NCBI GenBank assembly: GCA_052148715.1
Contig: JBKQHQ010000240.1
Coordinates: 58,727-122,726 of the forward strand
Direction of reading: 5' to 3'
DNA: 64,000 nt
Source: JBKQHQ01 sp052148715
GTDB lineage: Bacteria; Pseudomonadota; Alphaproteobacteria; Rhizobiales; Xanthobacteraceae
Position 1 is the stretch's first letter. Every line of letters starts with the position of its first letter. Below the pieces are notes generated by a model that was not told the origin of the DNA, searched no databases, and saw only the letters and a program-made list of their open reading frames with translations. Made by a program: the position numbers and the translations under genes. Of the stretch, positions 46,466 through 55,464 are shown piece by piece.

Positions 46466-46479
46466 TTGATGTGGATCAA
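46466..46479. promoter_or_regulatory. Perfect FixK/FNR box before hemN
   Basis: TTGAT-GTGG-ATCAA matches the consensus fully. It lies between the divergent Rieske and hemN genes. Placed at -41.5, it gives a hemN transcript starting near 46514. Confidence 0.8.
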
Positions 46480-46544
46480 ACCGCAACCCGGCAGATCGGA
46501 TCTTAAGTTTGCACGCGTCCCGCAGGCATCATCGTGGCGGCTCA

Positions 46545-47891
46545 ATGCGATCCGATTGGCTGAAATATCTGGACCGGCGGATTCCGCGCTACACCAGCTA
46601 CCCAACCGCTGTGCAATTCGGCCCGGAGATCGGCGGTGGAGCGTACGAGCATTGGCTTGCGACGCTGCCCGCCGAGGCGCCCGTTTCGATCTATATCCAC
46701 GTCCCCTTCTGCGCCGAGCTTTGCCTCTATTGCGGGTGCCACACGACCGTCGCGCGGCGCTATGCCCCCGTCGCGGACTATGTCGATTTGCTCGAACGCG
46801 AAATCGCATTGGTCGGCCGCATCGCCGGCCGGCGCAGGGCAGTCCAGATTCACTGGGGCGGCGGCACTCCGACCATGTTGGCGCCGCAGGATTTCATGCG
46901 GGTGATGGCGGTCGTGCACGCCAATTTCAGCGTCGCGCCGCACGCCGAGCTCGCCATCGAGATCGATCCGCGCACGCTGACGGGTGAGCATGTCGCCGCC
47001 TTGGCGGATGCCGGCATCACGCGCGCAAGCCTCGGCGTGCAGGACTTCGAAGACCGCGTGCAACGCGCGGTCCGCCGTCTCCAGAGCTTCGACCAGACCG
47101 CGCGCGCTGCGGACTGGTTGCGGGAGGCCGGCGTCGGCAGCATCAATCTCGACCTGATGTATGGCCTGCCGTACCAGACCGTGACGACGGTCACGGCGAC
47201 CGCCCGGCGCGCGCTTGCGATCGAGCCGGATCGCATCGCGCTGTTCGGCTACGCCCATGTGCCTTGGATGAAGCGCCACCAGCAGCTCATCCCCGAGCAG
47301 GCGCTGCCAGGCAGCAGCGAGCGTTTTGCACAAAGTCGTGCCGCAGCCGAGGTGCTGATCGGCGCCGGATATCAGCCGATCGGGCTCGATCATTTCGCCA
47401 GAGACGGCGACCTGCTCGCGCATCGCCAGCGCGAGGGCAGGCTTCGCCGCAATTTCCAGGGCTACACGACCGATGCGGCGCAAGCCCTCATCGGCTTCGG
47501 CACCTCGGCGATCGGCGCATTGCCCAACGGATATGTGCAGAACGCACCCGGCACGGTCGCCTATCGCGACGCCATTGCGGCCGGTCGTCCGGCCACGGTG
47601 CGCGGATACGCGCTGACCGACGAGGACCGGCTCCGACGCGACATCATCGAGCGCCTGATGTGCGATTTGTGCGCGGATCTGGCTGAGATATGCGCGGCGC
47701 ACAACAGAAGCGCCAATGACTTCGTCGCCGAGCTATCCGCGCTCGATGCACTCGCGGACGACGGGCTGGTTCAGCGCGCGGGCAGCAAGATCAGTGTGCC
47801 GGAACGCGCGCGACCTCTCATCCGCACGGTGTGCGCGGTGTTCGACGCGTATTCGTTGAATGACCAGACGCACTTCTCGCGAGCCTCGTGA
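46545..47891 (+). CDS. hemN: Oxygen-independent coproporphyrinogen III oxidase
   Basis: A 448-residue radical-SAM enzyme of heme synthesis, used when oxygen is scarce. The 4Fe-4S ligands are in FCAELCLYCGCHT (CxxxCxxC plus the next Cys). HWGGGTPTML and FGYAHVPWMKRHQ are specific to true HemN as opposed to HemW. The C-terminal winged-helix domain (RRDIIERLMCDL) is present. The start MRSDWLKYL has a weak ribosome site. The perfect FixK box fits known FixK2 control of hemN in Bradyrhizobium. Confidence 0.92.
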   Translation: MRSDWLKYLDRRIPRYTSYPTAVQFGPEIGGGAYEHWLATLPAEAPVSIYIHVPFCAELCLYCGCHTTVARRYAPVADYVDLLEREIALVGRIAGRRRAVQIHWGGGTPTMLAPQDFMRVMAVVHANFSVAPHAELAIEIDPRTLTGEHVAALADAGITRASLGVQDFEDRVQRAVRRLQSFDQTARAADWLREAGVGSINLDLMYGLPYQTVTTVTATARRALAIEPDRIALFGYAHVPWMKRHQQLIPEQALPGSSERFAQSRAAAEVLIGAGYQPIGLDHFARDGDLLAHRQREGRLRRNFQGYTTDAAQALIGFGTSAIGALPNGYVQNAPGTVAYRDAIAAGRPATVRGYALTDEDRLRRDIIERLMCDLCADLAEICAAHNRSANDFVAELSALDALADDGLVQRAGSKISVPERARPLIRTVCAVFDAYSLNDQTHFSRAS

Positions 47892-47964
47892 CCCGCCGCC
47901 AGCCACGTAGCGATGCATCGCACATCAGCGTCTAAAGCCGACCAGCTATGCGATCTCGCCCGAA

Positions 47965-47978
47965 TTGATCCAGATCAA
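47965..47978 (+). promoter_or_regulatory. Perfect FixK/FNR box before the split extradiol-type gene
   Basis: TTGAT-CCAG-ATCAA is an exact match. The predicted start near 48013 leaves a 45-base leader before the ATG at 48059. Confidence 0.7.
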
Positions 47979-48058
47979 GGATTGCCCGCTCCACCACTTC
48001 TCTCGTTTAAGCATCGCGATGCCATTGCGCACGGCTAGGCGACAGCGGGGAAACTGCC

Positions 48059-48952
48059 ATGGCCAACGCCAGAAGAATAGGCCACGCAACATTCGAAACT
48101 CCCGGTCTCGACCGGGCGATCGACTATTACACACAGGTCGCCGGGCTAGTGCTCGCCTTGAGGGAAAAGAACAGGGCGTTCTTCGCCAGCAAGATCGGGC
48201 AGCTCGCGGTTCAGCTCGAGCGGGGTGAGGTCGCGCGCTGTGTCAAGCTGTCGTTCGAGGTTGCGCCGAATTCGGATTTCGGCGACCTGCGCCGAGAGCT
48301 CGAGCAATTCGGCATCAGAAGCGACATCCGAAACGATTCGATTCCCGGCATCCCCAAGGTGCTGTCGTTCGAGGACCCGAAGGGCACGACGATCGAGCTG
48401 TTCTCGGACTGGAGCTATCTCGGCTCGCACCATCAGGTCGTCGGCGTCGGGCCGTTGAAGCTTGGTCATGTCGCCTTCATCGTCGACGACGCGAAGAAAC
48501 TCGCCGACTTCTATGCGAAGGTTCTCGGCTTCCGAATTTCCGACTGGGTCGAGGATTTCTTCGTCTTCATGCGCTGCGGACCGGACCACCACACGGTCAA
48601 CTTCCTAACGGGCAAGTCAATTTAGATGCATCACGTCGCCTTCGAAGTGAAGGATTTCGCCCAAATCCAAACCGCCTGCGAATTGTTCGGGCAAAAGAAG
48701 ATCCCGATCATCTGGGGACCGTTGCGGCACGGTCCGGGGCATAACGTTTCGACCTACCACTACAATCCGGATCAGCAGGTCGTCGAGTTCTATACCGAGC
48801 TCGATCAGATGAAGGACGAGGAGCTCGGCTATTTCGAGCCCCGGCCGTGGCATCACGATCTGCCACAGCGTCCCAAGGTCTGGCACGGCATCAATTCGAG
48901 ATCGGTCTGGGGCCCGCCACTTACCGCCGAGTACGAGCGTAACACGGCCTGA
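48059..48952 (+). pseudogene. Extradiol (VOC) dioxygenase-like gene interrupted by an in-frame TAG
   Basis: Two frames, 48059-48625 (188 residues) and 48626-48952 (108 residues), are in phase and separated only by TAG. Together they give the 297-codon length of type I extradiol dioxygenases. The first VOC module starts RRIGHATFETPGLDRAIDYY. Of the three iron ligands, the first His is in LKLGHVAFIVDD, before the stop; the second His (MHHVAFEV) and the Glu (QVVEFYTEL) lie after it. The halves cannot bind metal alone. Codon use stays normal on both sides, so the change is recent, an assembly error, or read through. Confidence 0.75.
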
Positions 48953-49088
48953 GCCGCGGACCTCGAATGCCAGTTCGTTTACAATCATTCCAAGCTACTG
49001 AATTTCTTCCCTTTTCGATCTTGACGCTCCCGCCGGACTACCGCACATGCACGAGGAGTGGAAGCCACTCGCCATGTGCGGAAATGAC

Positions 49089-49385
49089 ATGACCGACGCC
49101 GCGCCGGTAACGGCACGCTGCATACCCTTAGGCAAGGCAAACCGCGGATTCTGCGGCCGTATCCACGCGATTCATGTCGGTCAAGGCGCGCATGGTCTGT
49201 CGGCGCCCGAACTCGAAAGCCGCTTGCTCGAACTTGGATTCGTTGAGGGCGCCGACGTCAAAGTCCTGCACGAGGGACCATTTGGCCGCGATCCGATCGC
49301 GGTGCGCGTCAATGACACCACGATAGCGCTAAGGCGTCGCGAGGCGATGGCTATTCTCGTCGCTCCATCGGATCGACCTGCATGA
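49089..49385 (+). CDS. feoA: FeoA ferrous-iron transport accessory protein
   Basis: A 98-residue protein with the SH3-like FeoA fold (LESRLLELGFVEGADVKVL, then DPIAVRVNDTTIALRRREA). An ATG at 49047 would give a longer N-terminus; MTDAAPVT with GGAA before it is preferred. The stop overlaps the feoB start (ATGA). FeoA is thought to act on the cytosolic side of FeoB. Confidence 0.85.
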   Translation: MTDAAPVTARCIPLGKANRGFCGRIHAIHVGQGAHGLSAPELESRLLELGFVEGADVKVLHEGPFGRDPIAVRVNDTTIALRRREAMAILVAPSDRPA

Positions 49386-51262
49386 CCGCGGCCGATATCG
49401 GTGCTCGCCACTTCGCGCTCGTCGGGACCCCGAACAGCGGCAAGACCGCCTTATTCAACGCGCTCACCGGCAGCCGGCAGAAGGTGGCGAACTACCCGGG
49501 TGTTACCGTCGAACGCAAAGCCGGGGTGTTGCAGACTCCGTCCGGCTACGGCGTCCACCTGATCGACCTTCCCGGAACCTACTCGTTACGGGGCCGCAGC
49601 CCGGATGAGGAGATCACGCGCGACGCGGTGCTCGGCCGGCTTGCCAGCGAACCTCCCCCGGATCTGCTGCTCTGCGTGGCGGACGCGACCAATTTGCGCG
49701 TGGCCCTGCGGCTGGTTATCGAGCTCAAGCAGGTCGGTCGGCCGCTAATGCTCGTGCTGAACATGATCGACATTGCGCGCCGGCTCGGCATCGAGATCGA
49801 TCTCGACCGGCTGTCGGTCGAGCTTGGTGTGCCGGTGGTCACCTCGATTGCGGTGCGGCGCGGCGGCACTGAGGAATTGCTGCGCCGCCTGGACGAAATG
49901 GCCGCCGGCCAATTGGTTCCGCCGGGCGAGAATACCTGGAAACCGCTGACCACCGGCGACCTGCGTGCCGCGCAGCGGGAGGCGGACCGCATCATCGCTG
50001 CCGCGGTGAGCATGCCGGCGCGGCCGGACACCCTGAGTGCGCGGGTGGACGCCGTGCTCCTTCATCCGGTCGCCGGCCTGCTGATTCTGCTGTGCGTTCT
50101 ATTCGTGATGTTCCAAGCCGTGTTCGCCTGGGCGAAGCCGGCCATGGACCTTATTTCGTCCGGCTTCGATGCGCTCGGCGCGTTGGCGCACGACGCGCTT
50201 CCCGCCGGACTGTTGCAAAGCTTCATTCAGAACGGCGTGATCTCCGGCGTCGGCAGCGTGATCGTCTTCCTGCCGCAGATCCTGATCTTGTTTCTTTTCA
50301 TCCTGCTGCTGGAGGACCTGGGTTACATGGGGCGCGCGGCGTTCCTGATGGATCGCATCATGGGCGGCGCGGGCCTGCACGGCCGGGCGTTCATCCCGCT
50401 GCTGTCGAGCTTTGCCTGCGCCATCCCCGGCATCATGGCGACGCGGGTCATCGACAACCGGCGCGATCGATTGACCACGATCCTGGTCGCCCCGCTGATG
50501 ACGTGCTCGGCACGGATTCCAGTCTACACGCTGATCATCTCGGCCTTCATCCCGGCCACCCGTCTTTGGGGCTGGGTCAGCCTGCAGGGACTGGTCATGT
50601 TCGGGCTTTATGCGGCTGGAATCCTCAGTGCGCTCGGCGTTTCCTTTGTGGCCAACCACTTCTTCTGGCGCGGGAGCTCTACGCCGCCGTTCATGCTCGA
50701 ATTACCAGCCTACAAGCTCCCGAGCGCGCGCAGCGTCGTCATCGGCTTGTATACCCGCGCGCAGATGTTCCTGCAGCGGGCCGGCACCACGATTTTTTCC
50801 ATGATGGTCCTGATCTGGTTCCTGGCGTCGTTTCCGCGGCCTCCGGCGGGTGCCGAAGGGCCGGCAATCAATTTCAGTCTCGCGGCGATGATCGGCGATG
50901 CGCTCCAGCCGGTTCTGGCTCCGCTCGGATTCAACTGGCAGATCAGTGTTGCCCTGATCCCCGGGATGGCGGCGCGCGAGGTCGCGGTGGCCGCTTTGGG
51001 CACGGTCTATGCCATCGAAGGAGGCAAGGAAGCGGCACAACAGATCGGCCAGACGCTTGCCACCAAATGGAGTCTCGCGACAGCGCTCGCGGTGCTCGTC
51101 TGGTACATTTTTGCGCCGCAGTGCGCCTCGACGCTCGCCGTCATCCGGCGCGAGACCGGCAGCTGGCGCTGGATGGCAATCACCTTCAGCTACATGCTGG
51201 CGCTGGCCTACGTCGGAGCTTTCGTCACCTACCACGTCGCCGTTGCCCTCGGTGCAGGATAG
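49382..51262 (+). CDS. feoB: FeoB ferrous-iron transporter
   Basis: A 626-residue inner-membrane Fe(II) transporter. The G domain (1-165) has G1 GTPNSGKTALFNALTG, G3 DLPGTYSL and G4 NMID. The permease carries the Gate motifs SSFACAIPGIMATR and MTCSARIPVYTLII, whose Cys and Ser line the pore. The C-terminal end is shorter than in E. coli FeoB, without the small Cys-rich tail. It is co-translated with feoA. Confidence 0.93.
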   Translation: MTAADIGARHFALVGTPNSGKTALFNALTGSRQKVANYPGVTVERKAGVLQTPSGYGVHLIDLPGTYSLRGRSPDEEITRDAVLGRLASEPPPDLLLCVADATNLRVALRLVIELKQVGRPLMLVLNMIDIARRLGIEIDLDRLSVELGVPVVTSIAVRRGGTEELLRRLDEMAAGQLVPPGENTWKPLTTGDLRAAQREADRIIAAAVSMPARPDTLSARVDAVLLHPVAGLLILLCVLFVMFQAVFAWAKPAMDLISSGFDALGALAHDALPAGLLQSFIQNGVISGVGSVIVFLPQILILFLFILLLEDLGYMGRAAFLMDRIMGGAGLHGRAFIPLLSSFACAIPGIMATRVIDNRRDRLTTILVAPLMTCSARIPVYTLIISAFIPATRLWGWVSLQGLVMFGLYAAGILSALGVSFVANHFFWRGSSTPPFMLELPAYKLPSARSVVIGLYTRAQMFLQRAGTTIFSMMVLIWFLASFPRPPAGAEGPAINFSLAAMIGDALQPVLAPLGFNWQISVALIPGMAAREVAVAALGTVYAIEGGKEAAQQIGQTLATKWSLATALAVLVWYIFAPQCASTLAVIRRETGSWRWMAITFSYMLALAYVGAFVTYHVAVALGAG

Positions 51263-51270
51263 CGCCGTGC

Positions 51271-51612
51271 TCAGGGCTCGGTCGTGAACCGAAGCCGCCC
51301 GGTGGGTTTGAGCGTTTTCAGGTCAAAGGTGTGCAACTCGAGCCCGGCGGCCGTTTCGACCGTCACCACCAGCCGGTCCTCGCCCACCGCCGCGGTGACG
51401 GCGCGCGCGCCTTTCGGCAGCATGGCGGTCACGTCCACCATGCCTGCGCTTCCCTCGGCCTTGAAAACGCGATAGCCGATGACGGTGATTACCGCCGCGA
51501 CCGCAACGATGGTGGTCGCCGCGGAGATGAGCATTATCGATCGGACGCGAGCGATCACGCGCGCAGTAGCGGGATCGGGCGCTTCTTCATCCTCGGACAG
51601 CGCGTCGTTCAT
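51271..51612 (-). CDS. Small single-pass membrane protein, unknown function
   Basis: A 113-residue protein: acidic N-terminus (MNDALSEDEEAPD), one membrane segment (about 25-47, ISAATTIVAVAAVITVIGY) and a periplasmic domain (VVTVETAAGLELHTFDLKTL). Similar proteins beside rluD are common in Rhizobiales. The ATG at 51612 sits 9 bases from GAGGGA; 51618 is an alternative. Its start overlaps the divergent rluD start. Confidence 0.7.
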   Translation of the reverse strand: MNDALSEDEEAPDPATARVIARVRSIMLISAATTIVAVAAVITVIGYRVFKAEGSAGMVDVTAMLPKGARAVTAAVGEDRLVVTVETAAGLELHTFDLKTLKPTGRLRFTTEP

Positions 51613-52654
51613 GGCCATCGATCCCTCGCGCGGCGAACAGATCACGATCACCGTCGACGAGGGCGGCGAACGACTCGACCGCCTGCTGGCCGCTCGGGTC
51701 GCGGACCTATCGCGTTCGCGGCTCAAGATGCTGATCGTTGACGGGCAGGTGGCGATCGACGGCGGCACGATCCGTGATCCGGCTCATCGCGTCAATGCCG
51801 GCCAACGCATCGCGCTGACCGTCCCGCCAGCCGCACCGGCCGCGCCGGAAGCGGAATCCATCCCGCTCCGCGTTGTATATGAGGATGATGACCTCATCGT
51901 CATCGATAAGCCCAGAGGGCTGGTGGTGCACCCTGCTGCCGGCCATTGGACCGGCACGCTGGTGAATGCCCTGATCGCCCATTGCGGCGCGAGCCTCTCG
52001 GGCGTAGGCGGGGTCAAGCGCCCCGGTATCGTGCACCGGCTCGACAAGGACACGACCGGACTTTTGGTGGCGGCGAAGACCGACCGCGCCCACCATGCGC
52101 TCGCGGCGCAATTCGCCGACCACGGTCGCACCGGGCCGCTCGAGCGCGGGTATCTGGCCTTCGTCTGGGGGGTGCCGGACCGGCCGAAGGGCACGATCGA
52201 GGCGCCGATCGACCGGCATCCACGGGCGCGCGACAAGATGGCCGTACGACCCGACGGACGCCCCGCCGTGACCCATTGGCAGGTCCTCGAGCGCTATCTA
52301 GGAGCGGACGGGACGCCGATTGCGAGCCTGCTCGATTGCCGGCTGGAGACCGGCCGTACCCACCAGATCCGCGTCCATTTGGCCCATATCGGCCACCCGC
52401 TGCTGGGAGACAGCGTTTACGGACCCGGCTTCAAGACCAAGGCAGCCCAGCTCACCGCGGCCGGGCAAGAGGCGCTGGCGGCTCTTGCCAGACAGGCCCT
52501 GCATGCCTATCTGTTGCGCTTCAAGCATCCAATTTCTGGGGAAACTTTGCAGTTCCGTTCGGAACTGCCGGACGACCTCGTTCGTTTACGCTTGGTTATC
52601 CTCGCAGGTTCGAGCGAGCCTGGGCAGGGGCGGGGTCGGCTCAAGAAAAGTTAA
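51611..52654 (+). CDS. RluA/RluD-family pseudouridine synthase
   Basis: A 347-residue enzyme. The S4 domain (about 18-75, ERLDRLLAARVADLSRSRLK) precedes the synthase domain with the catalytic HRLDKDTTGLLVAAKT. Members modify 23S rRNA (RluD type, positions 1911/1915/1917) or RluC sites; the S4 domain and length fit RluD. The ATG at 51611 overlaps the divergent gene's start, so its promoter must lie within that gene, or a later start is used. Confidence 0.88.
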   Translation: MAIDPSRGEQITITVDEGGERLDRLLAARVADLSRSRLKMLIVDGQVAIDGGTIRDPAHRVNAGQRIALTVPPAAPAAPEAESIPLRVVYEDDDLIVIDKPRGLVVHPAAGHWTGTLVNALIAHCGASLSGVGGVKRPGIVHRLDKDTTGLLVAAKTDRAHHALAAQFADHGRTGPLERGYLAFVWGVPDRPKGTIEAPIDRHPRARDKMAVRPDGRPAVTHWQVLERYLGADGTPIASLLDCRLETGRTHQIRVHLAHIGHPLLGDSVYGPGFKTKAAQLTAAGQEALAALARQALHAYLLRFKHPISGETLQFRSELPDDLVRLRLVILAGSSEPGQGRGRLKKS

Positions 52655-52854
52655 CCAGAACAAACGGATAATGCGCAATCGAACGTCACGGCGACGTGGT
52701 CCGGGCGACATCTTACTTTCGCCTGCAATCATCGTATATTATGCAATCCGTGATCACTTTCACGGTCGCAAAGATGTACGCGCCGTCGGCTCCGAGAGCG
52801 GCGGCGGCGGTCGCCTGCCGGTCATCGGGGGCACTACTTTAGGAGGGCGCTATC

Positions 52855-53760
52855 ATGGCCCGTGCTGCGGCTTTGCCGATTCTAACGGCTGAATCAGGCC
52901 TTACTCATTATCTCGAGGAGATCCGGCGGTTCCCGATGTTGGAGCCGCAGGAGGAATATATGCTGGCCAAGCGCTGGCGCGAGCACGGCGACCGCGATGC
53001 GGCGCACAGGCTCGTGACTAGCCATATTCGCTTGGTTGCCAAGTTCGCCATGGGATATCGCGTCTATGGTCTGCCGATTTCCGTGGTGATCTCCGAAGGC
53101 AATGTCGGCCTCATGCAAGCGGTGAAGCGGTTCGAGCCCGACAAAGGCTTCCGCCTCGCAACCTACGCTATGTGGTGGATCAAGGCGGCCATCCAGGAAT
53201 ATATTCTGCGCTCGTGGTCGCTGGTCAAAATGGGGACCACGGCCAATCAGAAGAAGCTGTTCTTCAACTTGCGCAAGGCGAAGAGCAAGATCTCCGCGCT
53301 CGACGAAGGCGATCTGCGGCCGGATCAGGTCAAGCTGATTGCCCGGCGGCTCGGGGTGACCGAGCAGGACGTGATCGACATGAACCGCCGCCTCGGCGGC
53401 GATGCCTCGCTCAACGCTCCAATTCGCGAAGAGGGCGATTCCGGCGAGTGGCAGGACTGGCTGGTGGACGAAACGCCGAGCCAAGAGCGCATCCTGGTCG
53501 AGAACGAGGAGCTGGACAATCGGCGTAAAGCGCTGTCCCAGGCGCTGTCAGTGCTCAACGACCGCGAACGGAGAATCTTCGAGGCGCGCCGATTGGCGGA
53601 CGAGCCGATTACCCTTGAGGAGCTCGCAGAAGAATTCGGCGTTTCGCGCGAACGCGTGCGCCAGATCGAAGTGCGCGCCTTCGAGAAGGTGCAAAAAGCC
53701 GTGAAAAACCGGGTCGCCGCCATCGAGACCCCCGCGGCCTCGGCGGCGCTGCCAGCGTAG
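52855..53760 (+). CDS. rpoH: RNA polymerase sigma-32 factor
   Basis: A 301-residue heat-shock sigma factor. Region 2 is VVISEGNVGLMQAVKRFEPD then FRLATYAMWWIKAAIQEYIL; the RpoH box QKKLFFNLRKAK is diagnostic. Region 4 ends LAEEFGVSRERVRQIEVRAFEKVQ. The start follows AGGAGG. A 200-base leader with AT-rich patches precedes it. Alphaproteobacteria often have several rpoH copies; which one this is cannot be told. Confidence 0.95.
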   Translation: MARAAALPILTAESGLTHYLEEIRRFPMLEPQEEYMLAKRWREHGDRDAAHRLVTSHIRLVAKFAMGYRVYGLPISVVISEGNVGLMQAVKRFEPDKGFRLATYAMWWIKAAIQEYILRSWSLVKMGTTANQKKLFFNLRKAKSKISALDEGDLRPDQVKLIARRLGVTEQDVIDMNRRLGGDASLNAPIREEGDSGEWQDWLVDETPSQERILVENEELDNRRKALSQALSVLNDRERRIFEARRLADEPITLEELAEEFGVSRERVRQIEVRAFEKVQKAVKNRVAAIETPAASAALPA

Positions 53761-53810
53761 CGGAAGACTTCGTTCCTTCTTTTCTCGTCTGCGGCGCTGT
53801 CGTCGGTCTT

Positions 53811-55319
53811 CTACTTCGGTTGCCAGGCCGCGAACGCGTCGCTGAAGGCGCGCTCGCCTGGCGTGCCCTTCTCCAGCGCCAGAATGGCGCGGCGGCCGTT
53901 GGTGTAGATGATCGGGACGTCGAACCAACCCCGATCCTTCAACAGTTCGACGTTGCGCTTCATCTCGTCCTCGGTGGAGGACAAGCCGATGAGGAAGAAG
54001 TTGCTAGTGACTTTGACACCGAGACCGGAAAGCGGCACGCCGCGCGCCTGCTCGGCCTGCTTCATCAGAATACCGCGCACGTCGGCGATGCCGCCGCTCG
54101 GAAAATCGGCCGGCAGCGTGAACATCACCTCGATCGTGTGACTCGCCGGCAGGGCCTTGTCGGTGTTGCGCCGCAACGACCAGGTCATTTTCATCTTGCG
54201 CTCGGGAATCTCCACGTCGGCACGCACGGCGAGCTCCGGAGCGCCGCCGGGACCAGAGGACACGGTTTCGGTCCGCCAAACCGCCGTGCCGATGAAGCTC
54301 TTGCCTTTGGGGTCACTCGGGTCTTCCTCGTACAACATGACGCGCTGCGCCACCGCCGCCCCCGAGAGCGAGGCAGTGCGCGTCGACTGCTGTTCTTGCC
54401 CGCCCGGGCGGAACCGATCGACGGCCTTCTGCGAGGATGACGCAGGGTTCTCACGGTTGGACTGGCTCGATGAGCCGCGTAGACCTTGAAAGACCGCGCC
54501 AATGCTGTCCCGTTGCCAATAGCCGAGGGCGGACACCGTGCCGAGGATGCCGATAGCTATGGCGATCTTGATGATCCCCGTATACGAGCGGATCGAACGC
54601 ACCGCGCGTCCGTATTCCTCAAGCCCCCCATAACGGCCTTGCGGCGTGGGGACCGCATCGCTTTCGCCGATATGCGCCTCATGGACGCTCGGATCGTCAT
54701 CGTGAAACGAATCGCGAAATCCCTCAGGCTCGAGCCTCGGCTCGATGCGATCGAGCTCGGGATTGGGCGAAGGCACCGCCGCATACGCTTGACGGGCTGA
54801 CTTGCCGGCCTGAGCCGTTGCGGCGCCGAGATCATTGGCCTCGGCAATGACATCGCGAAATCCCTTGAGCCCTTGATCCGTCAGCGAACCCTGATCAGCG
54901 GACGTACGGGACCTGGGCGGCGGCGGCGCGGTTCTGACTTGCGCCGGCGGCTCTGGAGGAGACCCCCTAAACTCACCCCTGCCCCCGCCTCTCCCCGGCG
55001 CATTGCCGCCCACCGCCCTACGGTCTTGCACGTTATCGACACGCACGACGGGCTCGGACGGCCGCGGGATCGAGGCAGGATCGGGTCTTGACGGCTCGGG
55101 TCGGACCCTTCGCGCCGCCTCCCCTTCGACCTTACGGATCGCTTCTTCTAGGGCCAGCCGCTCGCGCGTGATGTCGGATTCGCTGAGCGCCGGAATGACC
55201 CCGCGCAGCTGCGCCACCAAAGCGGTGCGCGCGCGCTCATAAAGCGCACGGCGACCCTCGCCGGTGTTTCGTTCCAGGCCGGCGACGGCCTTGGCGATCA
55301 GCGGGTAATAATCAGCCAT
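53811..55319 (-). CDS. Large single-pass membrane protein, unknown function
   Basis: A 502-residue protein. The N-terminus (1-80, MADYYPLIAKAVAGLERNTG) is helical; a long Pro/Arg-rich disordered stretch (80-230) follows. One membrane segment (about 252-272, IIKIAIAIGILGTVSALGYW) precedes a C-terminal domain (about 330-500). That domain has VMLYEEDPSDPKGKSFIGTA and LPADFPSGGIADVRGILMKQ, seen in conserved Bradyrhizobium proteins of unknown role. It lies convergent with rpoH. Confidence 0.75.
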   Translation of the reverse strand: MADYYPLIAKAVAGLERNTGEGRRALYERARTALVAQLRGVIPALSESDITRERLALEEAIRKVEGEAARRVRPEPSRPDPASIPRPSEPVVRVDNVQDRRAVGGNAPGRGGGRGEFRGSPPEPPAQVRTAPPPPRSRTSADQGSLTDQGLKGFRDVIAEANDLGAATAQAGKSARQAYAAVPSPNPELDRIEPRLEPEGFRDSFHDDDPSVHEAHIGESDAVPTPQGRYGGLEEYGRAVRSIRSYTGIIKIAIAIGILGTVSALGYWQRDSIGAVFQGLRGSSSQSNRENPASSSQKAVDRFRPGGQEQQSTRTASLSGAAVAQRVMLYEEDPSDPKGKSFIGTAVWRTETVSSGPGGAPELAVRADVEIPERKMKMTWSLRRNTDKALPASHTIEVMFTLPADFPSGGIADVRGILMKQAEQARGVPLSGLGVKVTSNFFLIGLSSTEDEMKRNVELLKDRGWFDVPIIYTNGRRAILALEKGTPGERAFSDAFAAWQPK

Positions 55320-55464
55320 CGAAGCTCAAGAACATCCTACCGCCTTGTTTCATTCGCGCATGCTCTTGACGGCGAACCGGCATCCACTTCGCCTGAACAT
55401 GCGCTAGATCAAGCCTCACGATCCAAGCCGCTTCCAATTCCAAGTCAGCCTAAGCAAACCGCCG

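Noticed and set aside
49000..49088. FixK box before feoA
   Set aside because: No TTGA-N6-TCAA pattern occurs there.
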